Notes: generated by a model from the letters alone, not told the origin. Counted from the first letter of the stretch, positions 23,380 to 35,140 are shown. The stretch: DNA of 64,000 nt from Parietaria judaica (GCA_954871525.1 OX940864.1:27770001-27834000); one strand, 5' to 3'. Numbers and translations are program-made.

Positions 23380-23765
23380 CTCGCCGCGGCAAACTTAAAT
23401 GCGCCGCGGCGAGTCATCCCAACGACACTAAAAAGTGTCGTTGGACATGAAGGTCGTTTTCCATCGCGACGACACTAATATATGCGTCGTTGGAAACATT
23501 ACCCGCCGCGGCAATATAATATTCGCCACGGCGTATATTTGAATTCTTCAACCCCTCCAGACGACACTCATATATGTGCGTAGTTGAACACTATTCGCCG
23601 CGGCAAATATGAAGTTGCCGCGGGGAATACATGATTCCGACGACACATAAAAATTTGCGTCGTCGAAATTCTATTTTTTTTAACTCCGACTAAGCATAAT
23701 AATTTCCATCGTCGAATATATGATTCCAACGACGCTTTTTGTCTTGCGTAGTGGAAGCTCCGTAG
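23380..23765. repeat. Right subterminal array of CACTA element
   Basis: About five CCGCGGC motifs alternate with CCAACGACAC/GTGTCGTTGG and with variants carrying 'tatatgcgtcg'. It lies between the third gene and the right terminus at 23789. It is the counterpart of the left array, in inverted orientation as expected. Confidence 0.88.
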
Positions 23766-23792
23766 TATAATCTCATATTTGTAGTAGCGTCA

Positions 23793-24319
23793 GTCGGTTG
23801 TTTTTGTGGCTTAACAATATTATAATAATTGAGCCAAACATATAATTAACATTCTAAATTAAAATTATTTGAACTTGGCTCAATATAATGTTACTAAATT
23901 TCAAGATTTTAATTGATTGCTACTTACACAAATTGCAAAAGCCCCAGTTGAAGGCAATTAACATTTTATTTCTGTAAAAAAGAGCAAGGACGTTCGAAGC
24001 TAACCAACGCAATTAAATAATCAATGTTTCAAGAATTTGTTGATAAACTTGACGTTCTAACATTAAAAGTACATTTTTTTCGCATGACATTTTGTATAAT
24101 CATATTGCGTATTCAATTTCTTGTAAAATATTATTTATTGATTAATTTAGATAAGCGTCGTATAGATGTAAATTATCTACAAGAGCTAAATTAGTAAAAT
24201 GCACGCCCTTTTACAACTTGCTCAGAGCTTATCCCGTGGAGCTTTAAACTGAGCGCTATTTTGGCGTTTGTGCTCCACTGGAGTCTATTACTCACGCCAT
24301 TTTGGCGTGGAATAGCGTT
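23793..24319. other. Spacer between CACTA and Copia
   Basis: AT-rich with no gene. The last ~110 bp ('gcgctattttggcgtttg', 'cacgccattttggcgtgg') is an inverted-repeat-rich stretch that continues on the far side of the Copia element at 29745-29795. Confidence 0.5.
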
Positions 24320-24324
24320 GTGCT

Positions 24325-24870
24325 TGTGAGCTTAAGCTTGACTTAGTCCGGGTGACGACCAGAACCCAAGACGGGCAGAAAGACTTGCGAGGAGTCAGCC
24401 CGGGTACCGACCAGAACAGAAGACGGACAACCGTTCAGCCCAGCTCGGGAGAACACAAGCAGAGTGTCCGGATAGAAGGCAAGCTCAACCCGGAGCATAC
24501 GAGCAGGTCAGCTCGGGGACAGAGAGACTGTCCGGGCAGGAAAGGGAAACTCTACCCCAAAAGGAAGACGCGTAGCTTGAGGAGCAAGCAAATCAAGTCA
24601 AAGATTTGATAGGATTATTTAGGGTAGTTTCCTGATTTTGTGCGATTTGGTTAGATAGGGTTTCGCCTATGTGAGGCTATAAATATACCTAGCATGTACA
24701 CTTTGTAATGTGTAGAGTCCATTAGAATTTCGAGTTTATCTCCTTGTATTTAGCCTTCGATTATTAATCAGAGAATTTCTTCTCCCAAAAGCTTGTGTCC
24801 TTTTTTTTTTGGTTCGATTTCTTTTGGTGTTATTCGTGTTCTTTGCAGATCCGTGAATTGGGATCCAACA
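24325..24870 (+). repeat. 5' LTR of plus-strand Copia
   Basis: It begins TGTGAGCTTAAGCTTG and ends GGGATCCAACA. A TATA box (ctataaatat) at 24678-24687 marks the likely core promoter. Like the other LTRs of the family, it contains an ORF of 85 codons (24352-24609) that corresponds to the downstream tail of the pol frame. Confidence 0.97.
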
Positions 24871-24872
24871 AG

Positions 24873-24884
24873 TGGTATCAGAGC
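24873..24884 (+). other. Primer-binding site of plus-strand Copia
   Basis: TGGTATCAGAGC, complementary to initiator tRNA-Met, two bases downstream of the 5' LTR. Confidence 0.95.
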
Positions 24885-24898
24885 TTCAATCGAAGAAC

Positions 24899-27800
24899 AT
24901 TTCTTCATCATCAGAGTCACCAATCGACGGAGCTCTGGTTGCGCAGAAACAAGAGACCAGAGAAGGCACAGTTACACTCCATTACCCCATGCTCACGAAG
25001 AGCAATTACGCCGTGTGGGCGTTGAAGATGAGGGTGAATCTGCAGGCGCAGGGAGTATGGGAGGCCGTAGAGAACGGCGGTGTCGAAGGGCGCAAGGAAA
25101 GAATGGCTCTAGCCGCTATCTACCAAGCAGTTCCGGAAGATGTTCTTCTCATGCTTGCCGAGAAAGATTCCGCGAAGGAAGCATGGAAAACTCTTCAGAC
25201 CATGCACATGGGCGCAGATCGCGTCAAGGAGGCAAAGGTCCAGACCTTGAAGAGTGAGTTCGAGGTCATGAGGATGAGGGAGAGCGAATCAATTGATGAT
25301 TTCGCTATGCGGCTCACGTCCATTGTGACCGGCATACGCTCGCTGGGAGACAAGGTGGAGGAGACCACCGTCGTTAAGAAGTTTCTCCGAGCAGTGCCTC
25401 ACAGGTACATGCAGATCGTGACATCGATCGAGCAGTTCGGCGATCTCAAGACCATGTCGGTCGAGGAGGTTGTTGGTCATCTCAAGGCCCACAAAGAGAG
25501 ACTTCGGGGTTACGGTGACAAAGACGAGGAGAAGAACCTCCTGCTCACGCATGAAGAGTGGACGGCCAGACAGCGAAAAACCGGGGCAGCCGAGTTTTCT
25601 ACAAAACCCTCAGGTCGGAACAGCTTTGGTGGAGAAGTCCGAGGACGCGGACAGGGTCGTGGACGAGGTCGAGGTCGGGACATGCGTGGTCGCGGCGGTG
25701 GATCTACTCGTCAGGAAGGCACGACCAGGAGAGACAAGAGCACAGTGAAGTGCTACAAATGTCAGAAGCTTGGGCACTTTGCATCTGAGTGCCGGAGCAG
25801 GAACCAGGGCGAAGAGGCGAATCTAACAAGATTCCCAGACCACCAGCCGGCATTGTTGTTTGCCGAACAGGAAACGCACCTGGACGACCAGAATGGCGAG
25901 TGTGACGCCAAGGCCCGGGCAGAAGTGATCAGTGTGCCGATCAGCCCAGAGGCCGAGCAGACCTGTCCGGAGGAGACCAGCGAGAAGGTTTTCCTCATCG
26001 AGGATAAGGTTATTGCAAACCTCCTCGTAGACGGAGAGAAGAAGGTCAGTACCGACGTATGGTATCTAGACAACGGAGCTAGCAACCACATGACTGGGGA
26101 CCGAGCTAAGTTTGAAGAGCTCGATGAGAAAATCACGGGCAGCGTGAAATTCGGCGACGGATCAGTCGTAGAGATCAGAGGCAGAGGGTCGATCCTGTTC
26201 GAGTGCAAGAATGGCGACCAGCGTCTAATGACCCAGGTGTATTTTATCCCGAAGTTGAAAAGCAACATCATCAGTCTAGGACAGATGACTAAGATCGGGA
26301 ACACGGTGTTGCTGCAAGGGTCCTACCTGAAGATGTGGACCAAGGAAGTAGAGTTGTTGATGAAGGTGGAGCGAACACCCAACAGACTCAACAAGATTCT
26401 CCTGAAGACATGCCAGCCGGTCTGTCTTATGGCATCGATGGCAGACCCGGCTTGGCTATGGCACGCACGGCTCGGAAACGTGAATTTTCATGCGCTCAAG
26501 ATGATGGGCGAGAAGAAGATGGCCTTCGGGGTTCCCAAGATAGAACACCCCGACCAGCTATGTGAGTGCTGCATGATCGCGAAGCAGTCGAGGATACCAT
26601 TTCCGATCAAGGCCATATTCCGAGCAGAGAGACCCTTACAGTTGGTGCATGCAGACCTATGTGGTCCAGTCACCCCAGCAACTTTGGCAGGTAACAAGTA
26701 CTTTATTTTACTTGTTGATGATTACAGTCGCTGGATGTGGGTTTATATGCTTAAGGAGAAAAGTGGAGCCCTTGAGGTCTTCAAGAAGTTCAAGAAGATC
26801 GTGGAGAATGGCTCGGTGCACAGGTTAAAGGTCTTGCGTACAGACCGAGGAGGAGAATTCATTTCCCAACAGTTCGGAGAGTTCTGCAACCACGAAGGAG
26901 TTCAACGTCACCTGTCTGCACCCCACACGCCCCAGCAGAATGGCGTAGTGGAAAGGCGAAACCGAACTGCGATGAACACAGCGAGGAGCTTGCTCAAGAG
27001 CATGCAAGTTCCAGCCCGGTTTTGGGCAGAAGCAGTAAGACATGCGGTCTACCTGCTCAATCGTTTGCCGACCAAAGCGCTAGGAGAGCGTACCCCCTAC
27101 AAGGCGTGGAAGGGAAGAAACCCCACTTAGAACACTTGAAAGTGTTCGGGTGCACCGCACACGTGAAGATTGCGGGGCCACATCTCAAGAAGTTGGATGA
27201 CAGGAGTCAGAAGATGGTGTACCTTGGCGTTGAATAAGGAAGCTAGGCACACAGACTCTACGATCCACGACGCGGCAGACTCAAAGTGAGCAGAGATGCT
27301 GTGTTCGAAGAGGAGATGAAGTGGGATTGGCGCGACGAGAAGGGAGAACCCGAGCAGAACTCAGTGGAGTTCATTGTCGAAGACGACCAGGATGTTTCCG
27401 AGCAGGAGCAGCCCGGAACACCCAGCTCGGAAACAATCTTGCCAGAGACGAGAGAACCCAGCCCGGGAGAGAATAGCCCGGACACACCACGGACACCAAG
27501 CCCGAGTAGGACCAGCCCGTCTAGCTCGGGAGATTCCTCCATAAAAGACGGCCCAAGAGGATTCCGTCCTCTAGCAGACGTTTACGATCAGACTCAAGAA
27601 GTGGAGATGAGCCTGGAGGAACTTTTTTTGTTATGTGCAGAAGAACCAGCCAATTACCAGGAGGCAGCAGCCGAGCAGAAGTGGCAGGAAGCAATGAAGA
27701 AGGAGATGGAGTCCATTGAGAAGAACAGGACATGGGAGCTTACCGACCTGCCCAAAGGTCATATTCCCATCGGCCTGAAGTGGGTGTATAAGCTGAAGAA

Positions 27801-29478
27801 GGACACTGAGGGGAATGTCCTTAAGCACAAGGCAAGGCTGGTAGCTAAAGGCTACGTGCAGAGGAAAGGCATAGACTTTGAGGAAGTCTTTGTTCCAGTA
27901 GCACGACTGGACACGATCAGACTCATCCTAGCCCTAGCAGCTCATCGAGGTTGGGAAATTCACCATCTGGATGTCAAATCGGCATTCCTAAACGGTGACC
28001 TCGAAGAAGAAGTGTAAGTCAAGCAACCAGAGGGGTTCGGCGTCACGGGGAAGGAGCAGAAGGTGTACAAGTTATCCAAGGCCCTGTACGGGTTGAGACA
28101 AGCGCCAAAAGCGTGGAACATCCGCCTTGATAAGAGCTTAAAAAATCTTGGATTCACAAAGTGTCTGAGCGAGAAGGCAGTCTACACCAGGAGTTCCGGG
28201 CAGGAAACTCTGATCGTGGGAGTGTATGTGGACGACCTGATCGTCACAGGATCCAGCGCAGGAGGCGTAGATGGATTCAAGCAGCAGATGATGGCCGAAT
28301 TCGAGATGAGTGACCTCGGATTACTTTCGTACTACATTGGTCTCGAGGTGGAACAGAAGAAGGACTGCATTACGCTGAAGCAGTCGGCCTACGCGAAGAA
28401 GATCCTTAAACAGTTTGAGATGGCGGACTGTAACTCGAGCAAGTACCCTATGGAGGCGAAGCTGCAGCTCGGGAAGGATGCTGAAGGGAGAAGAGTGGAT
28501 CCCACGGAGTACAGACGCGTGATCGGGTGCCTAAGGTACCTCACCCACACCCGACCAGACATTTCACACGCAGTCGGGATAGTCAGTCGATACATGGAGA
28601 AGCCCACGAGTGCACACCAGCAGGCGGTGAAGCACATCTTGCGTTACGTGAAGGGCACGACGGACTACGGGATCCAGTACAACCGAGGAAGTGGAGCAGA
28701 AGTACTAGTCGGCTTTACGGACAGTGATTTGGCTGGTGACATTGACGATAGAAAGAGTACCAGAGGGATGGCATTTTATCTCAACGGGAATCTAATCACC
28801 TGGCAGTCCCAGAAGCAGCAGACAGTAGCTTTATCCTCGTGTGAAGCGGAGTTCATGGCGGCAACCGCAGCAGCATGTCAGGCTATGTGGTTGAAAGGGC
28901 TACTCAGTGAGATGACGGGTTCCGAGCAGAAAATACCAACTCTCTACGTGGACAACAAGTCTGCAATCGCGTTGATGAAGAATCCAGTGTTTCACGGACG
29001 AAGCAAACACATTGACACAAAGTACCATTATATTCGTGAGTGTGTGGAGAAGCGACAGATCATCGTAGTGTTCATCAACACAAGGGAGCAGCGAGCAGAC
29101 ATCCTCACCAAGGCTTTGGCGAGAGTGAAGTTCGCGGAGATGAGAGAGTTGCTCGGAGTAAAGAGTGTAGCAAGTCAAGCTTACGGGGGAGAATGTGAGC
29201 TTAAGCTTGACTTAGTCTGGGTGACGACCAGAACCCAGGACGGGCAGAAACACTTGCGAGGAGTCAGCCCGGGTACCGACCAGAACAGAAGACGGACAAC
29301 CGTTCAGCCCAGCTCGGGAGAACACAAGCAGAGTGTCCGGATAGAAGGCAAGCTCAGCCCGGAGCATACGAGCAGGTCAGCTCGGGGACAGAGAGACTGT
29401 CCGGGCAGGAAAGGGAAACTCTACCCCAAAAGGAAGACGCGTAGCTTGAGGAGCAAGCAAATCAAGTCAAAGATTTGA
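24899..29478 (+). pseudogene. Copia gag-pol polyprotein, five lesions
   Basis: Same domain order as the minus-strand copy: Gag, zinc knuckle (CYKCQKLGHFASEC), protease (DNGASNHMTG), integrase (CECC, LVHADLCGP, VLRTDRGGEF), RT (YVDDLIV) and RNase H (SSCEAEFMAAT). Lesions: the start codon used by the sister copy is ATT here (24899); a 1-bp deletion near 27108 shifts the frame late in integrase; TAA at 27235-27237 and TAG at 27244-27246 follow; TAA at 28015-28017 lies inside RT. In RNase H a conserved-looking KSTGG is KSTRG. The last open stretch runs through the polypurine tract and about 285 bp into the 3' LTR. Confidence 0.94.
29183..29193 (+). other. Polypurine tract of plus-strand Copia
   Basis: The purine-rich run acgggggagaa lies immediately before the 3' LTR, the expected plus-strand DNA primer. 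Confidence 0.85.
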
Positions 29479-29739
29479 TAGGATTATTTAGGGTAGTTTC
29501 CTGATTTTGTGCGATTTGGTTAGCTAGGGTTTCGCCTATGTGAGGCTATAAATATACCTAGCATGTACACTTTGTAATGTGTAGAGTCCATTAGAATTTC
29601 GAGTTTATCTCCTTGTATTTAGCCTTCGATTATTAATCAGAGAATTTCTTCTCCCAAAAGCTTGTGTCCTTTATTTTTTGGTTCGATTTCTTTTGGTGTT
29701 ATTCGTGTTCTTTGCAGATCCGTGAATTGGGATCCAACA
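29194..29739 (+). repeat. 3' LTR of plus-strand Copia
   Basis: 546 bp, collinear with the 5' LTR, with about six substitutions. It ends GGATCCAACA directly before the GTGCT duplication. It carries the same TATA box, near 29546-29555. Confidence 0.97.
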
Positions 29740-29744
29740 GTGCT

Positions 29745-30189
29745 ATAGTGCAACGCTATATTATATTTAGCGTTGCTCTCTTCACATCGTTATTTCTTTT
29801 TTATTTATTCAAATATTAAAAACGTACAAATATAACTACAATTTATAAATTTATTAATATAACCCTCAACATTATAGATAAAGAGTAATTATTTCCATCA
29901 AACATTATTTACGGGAGGTGAAAAAATTTAACTTATAAAAATTTATCATTTCACCGTCAACATTATTTATAAAGAATAATATTTTGTGATGTGATTTTTT
30001 TATTTTATTCAAAGTTAATATTTATGAAGTATAGATTTACTTATTACCATAATCCTTTTAAGTAATCTAATTAGAATAAAAAAATAAGGGTATAAATATA
30101 AATAAGAGATAAGAGGGTAAAGTTAGAGTAAAAAAATAGAGTGAAATAGAGTTTGATTGGAGAGATGTTTACTGAAGAAAAAAAAATAG
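29745..30189. other. AT-rich spacer between Copia and solo LTR
   Basis: No gene. The first 50 bp continue the inverted-repeat sequence interrupted by the Copia; the rest is AT-rich. Confidence 0.5.
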
Positions 30190-30194
30190 AGTAA

Positions 30195-33100
30195 TGTTAT
30201 GTGCATTTTACGGGATATGTAAAATTTGGGCCCCATTGGCGAAAGTCAAAGCCACTAACGAAGTCAAAGACCAAAGGTCCAAGACCCAATACGTTTGGCG
30301 AGGCCTGGAGCCCTGAAGACCAAGAAGACAAAGCCCTTGATTGAAAAGTTTGTAATCATAAAAGGCAATCCCAGCAAGGTGCCCCGACGAGCCTCCTGGC
30401 GAGGTCTCCCGGCGAGCCTCCTGACGAGGACTCCTGGCGAGGTCCCCTGACGAGCAACCTTGCCCTGACGAGCCTCCTCACCTTGGAGAGTGTTGGACGT
30501 ACCTGATTAGTATGCCCTATAATTCAGATGCTAATGCCATTTGTATAAGATCATGGTTTTGCCTTAGTTAAATATTAGGTTTATATCGTATCAATGACAA
30601 TTTTTTTTTTCAGTTTTTCTTATCAATATAATGAATATGTTGAATCCATATTTGTTATGTTTAGCAATTGTGTATTATGTTATCACACTGGGTCTGAGTG
30701 AGGAGGTTTAACATACACAATATAATAACTAAAAACATGTCCATATTTCAGATTGTTAATGAGAATCAATGATCGTGAAAAACTATTGATAAACTCATTT
30801 ACAATTTGGTGGTGATATGTTATCGGATCATGGTGCTGGTCCGCACCGTAGAGATAAAGTCAAGTATGAAATGTCTTCATATTGGATGAACGAGACTTAC
30901 TTTGAACGCATCAATCCGTCAATGATAGTTAGTAAAGAAGTCGAACCGATGATCAGATTGAATCAGTTGAAGTCCTGAGGTAATATGAGTTTGTACGGTT
31001 TAACTTAAATGATCTTTGATTTAATCGTTTCAGTCTACAATCAAGTATTCCCAACACTTTTATTTTGGGATCGGAACGTTGACCGTAGCAAACTGCCTGA
31101 GTAAAGATATGGATAATAACTTTATGATTTCCTTGTTGTGATTTGTGGGAAGCAAACGAGTACTTATATGGAGCCTAACGACTTCATAAACCGTTAGGTG
31201 AGTAATTTTGTAATAATCACGGAACAAAGGTAGTGTCGTCTAAAGGGTATACAGAGATCAACCCGACTAAGACGAGAATCATAATAATACGAAAACTTGG
31301 ATTCAGATAATCTGATTGTATCAATGGACTCCTGAGTCAGGAAGATATATTCATCACGTACTAAAGAGTTCAACTTCGGGCTATAGTGAAATGTAACCGA
31401 AGTTGGTGAAAGCTCTTCACTTTCACCGAAGCTTAAGTACGTGTGTCCATTTTTCCCCTTTGTAGCTCCATAAGTTTTCAACGGCAAATTATTATGTTTT
31501 AGAACATAGAATAGAATTGATCAGATATGATTTGTGACTTGGTTACATAAAATCATAATCAACCTAAAATGGCAAAAGTACCAAACTTTTAGCCAATACA
31601 GAAACTGGAAAAAGATAATGAATTTATTCCTTGGACAACTCCAGAGTTGTACGAAATTAAATTCTAGTATGAATATCTTTTTGAATCGTGTCATTCAGAC
31701 AGGCGGTTTGAGATTTATGATAATAACGGTTTTCAGCTTATGGCTGAATATGACACTATTATTTAAATAGAAAATTAGAGAAATTAAATATTGGTATTTA
31801 TACCTGAAATATTTAAAAAAGAGAATTAATTATAAAATTCGAGATATATTTATATAAGCGAATTTTAGATAATGAATCTTGAAAATATAAAAGATTTGAT
31901 TTATTAAATCTTTTAGGTTATTTTCTGAAAAAGATTTGATTTGGATTTAATCTTTATTTAATTTAATAATTAAATCAAATCTTAGAGTGAATAACTACAA
32001 GTGGTTGAGATATTATTTCAAAGTGGTTTGGTTAGTTCCCTATAAATAGGAGAGCCCTGAAACTCGAAATCATAACTCACGGTTCTCTTTAGATTTCAAA
32101 AATCTCTCTCCCTCTAGGGTTTCTGCGATTTTCTCTGGGTTTATTATTCCAGAGAAATCGAGTTTAGGGTTCTATTCAGTGAGAGCCCACACATCCCGGC
32201 GGTCTAGATCCGGAGTATACATCGGAAGGCTCGTGGGTGCTATCTTCAAGATTCAATCAAGAAGATTTTGTCACAAGCGAATTCGCAGGAGCTCAAGAAC
32301 ACGAAGAACGAAGATCAGAATTGCGCAGCAGAATCGTAAATCGAAAAACGTACGCAATTGTATTTATTGATTATGATAATTATTTATTAATACTCAATGG
32401 CTGAATTAATCGTGAATAAGTGTTAAATAAATTCAAAAACTAAATATCACGATCGGGATGATTAATTTCGAATCTTATGAGATGGATAGGGTAACAGGAA
32501 TTATTGGTATGGGACTCTAATTCCTGTTAAAATATTTTTCGAGGTTACCCTACGCACACCTAAGGTGATCTATTATTAATCAGGGGTGATTCGCGAGAAT
32601 CAGACACCCAACAACGAGGTCCTCTTACGAGCCTCCTCGCCCTGACAAGCCCCCTTCACCATGGGCATTGACGAAGGAATAACTCACAATAATTTCACAC
32701 GACAAGGAGAACTGAGCTTACGAAAGTCATCGGGAAGTTCTCTAGATTCCTCCTGACTCAACATACAAGCTCGCGAACACCCAGAAGACACTGCAGACGA
32801 GCTATGAAGCAACCGGCGAGCCCCTCGCCACGACAAGGAGCCGCGGCAAGCCTTCCCTTGCAAGGCCCTATGCACATTTCTCCATAGCAATTAATTAATG
32901 GAGAATATTCTCCATTAATTCCCCTAAATCAAGGAAAAGTGGTTACCCCATTTACCTATAAATAGGGGCCTTCTCCTCCTCATTTGACACATTCACACAC
33001 AGTTTTCTCCAGAGCTTCTCTCTCTTCTTTCTCTCTCTAGAAGTTCACCCTCTCCTGGAATTTCTTCGGCCCGTGCCTCCACGCCCCTGGAGTTCGCTAG

Positions 33101-33781
33101 GAAGGCCCGAATAGACTTGAGACTTGACAGGGATTGAGTTAGCTCTAGAGGAGTTGTTCAACGAGGTCACACGCCAAAGCATAGTATAAGAAAGGCATCG
33201 GCGAAGACCTTCCTCGCCGGTCAAGGCCCTTGCAACACGAGTCAGCCTACACCCGCACCGTCTACTACGACACCTTTGCCGGTAATACCCTCACCACTAG
33301 TGAAGATCATCCCCGCACCGCCAACATCGACACTTCCAACGAGCCAAACCACATCGTCAGTCATCCATTTATTACTAACCCTGAACTACGTGGGACGTGA
33401 TTCTCGTCGAGATACGTAGACAGCCTCGCCCAACCATAAGCGATGGGGTACGAGACCAATCTACCCTTTTTTGCAAGTCCTCCCTCGCCATTGGAGCTCG
33501 CAAAGGAAGGAAAATCACAAAGAATCATCAAGAACACTCCGGAGCTTCCACAAGACAAGGAATTCGCCTAGACGATGAGCATGCCAAGGAGGGAAGTTCA
33601 TCAAGGATTGCCAAGAACAGCCCGGAGGCTCGGCGAAGACGAAGGACTCGCCTCCACTTTTGACGATCATCAATCAACCCGCGTTGACTCTACCTTTGAC
33701 CGTCCACGCGACCACCGGGTCTGGCCCGGGGCTTCAACCGTGGATCGAGTTCTCAGTTAAATCTATTTTCGCGCATTAACA
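30195..33781 (+). mobile_element. Solo LTR (about 1.46 kb without the nested insert)
   Basis: The ends TGTTATGTGCA and GCGCATTAACA form a TGTTA/TAACA inverted terminus and are flanked by a perfect 5-bp duplication AGTAA (30190-30194 and 33782-33786). No internal retrotransposon domain is present, so this is best read as a solo LTR, interrupted by another LTR at 30491-32613. It contains GC-rich tandem words (gacgagcctcctggcgagg) at 30380-30480, resuming at 32614. A TATA box (ctataaatag) near 32957, followed by a pyrimidine-rich stretch, suggests the U3/R boundary on the plus strand. The family is probably Gypsy-like but unproven. Confidence 0.85.
30491..32613 (+). mobile_element. Nested solo LTR of the LARD family
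   Basis: It starts TGTTGGACGTACC and ends ACACCCAACA. Its interior is clearly related to the LTRs of the minus-strand LARD-like element at 49352-58051, for example 'atgctaatgccatttgtata' near the start and the stretch around 31260-31480. It has a TATA box (ctataaatag) near 32041. The 5-bp flanks are GAGAG and ACGAG, only three of five matching, so the duplication has decayed or the boundary is slightly off. Confidence 0.82.
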
Positions 33782-33786
33782 AGTAA

Positions 33787-34226
33787 AAAATAGACTAATC
33801 GATTGGAGATGACTTTTTTACGTTATTAATCTCGTTGAAATCCTAGTCTTTCTTATTATTTTTTAATGATAAAAATAACTAGATCGGACTTTACAATTAT
33901 CTAAAATTAATATTTGGCCTTTCCTTTTACGGTTGAAGTCAAATCATTATTAGACATACTTGTAAAGATTAAACTTTGTTTTTTTTATCCAATCAATGAT
34001 TTCAGGCTTGAATATGACGTCACATAACTTCACTCATAAAAGTGACATAAATGTTTAGACCCCATTAAGAAGGATCATTTAAGTGTGGAGCAGATTCTAT
34101 ATGGAAACCAAGAAAATAATAATAATGGTGGTCCGACCCTAGTAGCAGATGAGGATAGAAAAAGATTGTGATGAGAGGATAAAAAAAAAACAACCAAATT
34201 ATTCATATATATTAATTAAAAATGTA

Positions 34227-34283
<57 letters not shown>

Positions 34284-35140
34284 CATATAAAAGACCCCGA
34301 TCAGGGCCATTTCCATTTTCATGGGACCTCTAGATCATGGCATATAGAATTAGGGATATTATTGTTTCTTTCTCTCTTATTATATATCTTTTGTTCTGAT
34401 TCCCTTTTTTACTTTCAAATTTTCCACCAAAATAAAGGCCTTGGTCCCAACTCAAATTAAATTTGTCCATCATGAGCTGAATGTTCCATTGGAGTATAGT
34501 GAGTTCCTATATATATACTCATAAATTGACAACTCATATTCAGGCGCTCAAATTATTTGTATCATCATTATAATTACAAAACCACTATATATATATATAT
34601 ATATATACATACACACACACCCAATTTATTATATTTGAGATCACAAAGCCAATCGCTTTCAATATAATTTCCAAGTTTCACAATCTAGTTGACAGCACAA
34701 CAAAGTTAACAGATGAAAGTCAAATTAACAAAATTTATTGAAAGAACAGTCACATTTTTCTTTCTTCATATAATTCAACATATTCTCACATACAACAACA
34801 ATATGATGCCCCACCATCATAGTACTAATCAATACATAACATTTATAAAACTAAATGAACACAAATAAAGAACAAAAATATAATCACTAAACCCTCTCTT
34901 GAAATTTTCCTAAAATATAAATACCAAAATGTACATTATATATCTATACTCGCTAAACATATATATATATATATATATCTGATCTGCAACACCCTAAAAC
35001 TAGCTTTATGAGAAACGACATTAGTGAGTAATCATGAGAAACGGCATGCTCAATTTCTCACGAAACTTCAAAACCTTGCCCTAGACTTGTTTTTTTCTTT
35101 AGCCAAGAGGAATAATATGTGTTTGACTTGGATCAACGTC
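33787..35140. other. AT-rich spacer downstream of YUCCA
   Basis: It contains a (TA)n microsatellite at 34233-34279 and shorter TA tracts at 34586-34607 and 34961-34978. No gene. The YUCCA 3' end and polyadenylation signals should lie in its right part. Confidence 0.55.

Larger units (their letters stand above)
11744..23789 (-). mobile_element. CACTA (En/Spm) DNA transposon, ~12.0 kb, three genes
   Basis: The 3-bp duplication TCA (11741-11743 and 23790-23792) flanks matching termini. The left end reads AACTACTACAAAA and the right end, reverse complemented, reads CGCTACTACAAAT; both fit CACTACTACAAA with one or two end bases mutated. Inside are three minus-strand genes: a Ptta/En/Spm TNPA-like protein fused to an Ulp1 protease domain, a TNP2 (TNPD-class) transposase and a 'putative plant transposon protein'. 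Arrays of CCGCGGC occur at both ends and between genes. All three genes carry point lesions and the terminal bases are altered, so this copy is probably immobile by itself. Confidence 0.93.
24325..29739 (+). mobile_element. Ty1/Copia LTR retrotransposon, plus strand, structurally complete
   Basis: Both 546-bp LTRs, primer site, polypurine tract and a full-length gag-pol are present, and the element is flanked by a perfect 5-bp duplication GTGCT (24320-24324 and 29740-29744). The two LTRs differ at six positions by eye (about 1.1%), so the insertion is recent. The coding region is nevertheless broken at five places. It is the sister of the minus-strand copy at 3113-8224. Confidence 0.97.

Noticed and set aside
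11746..23787. CACTA boundaries two bases further in (CTACTACAAA at both ends)
   Set aside because: That choice leaves flanks AAA and CGT that do not match; moving two bases out gives a perfect TCA duplication and a CACTA-like end.
24872..24874. GTG at 24872 (and 7984) as the Copia gag start
   Set aside because: It lies within the tRNA primer site; the minus-strand copy has a proper ATG nine codons downstream. In the plus copy that ATG is changed.
31194..32370. ORFs inside the nested solo LTR (31194-31487, 31534-31770, 32179-32370)
   Set aside because: They fall within LTR sequence homologous to the LARD LTRs, where the frames are not conserved.
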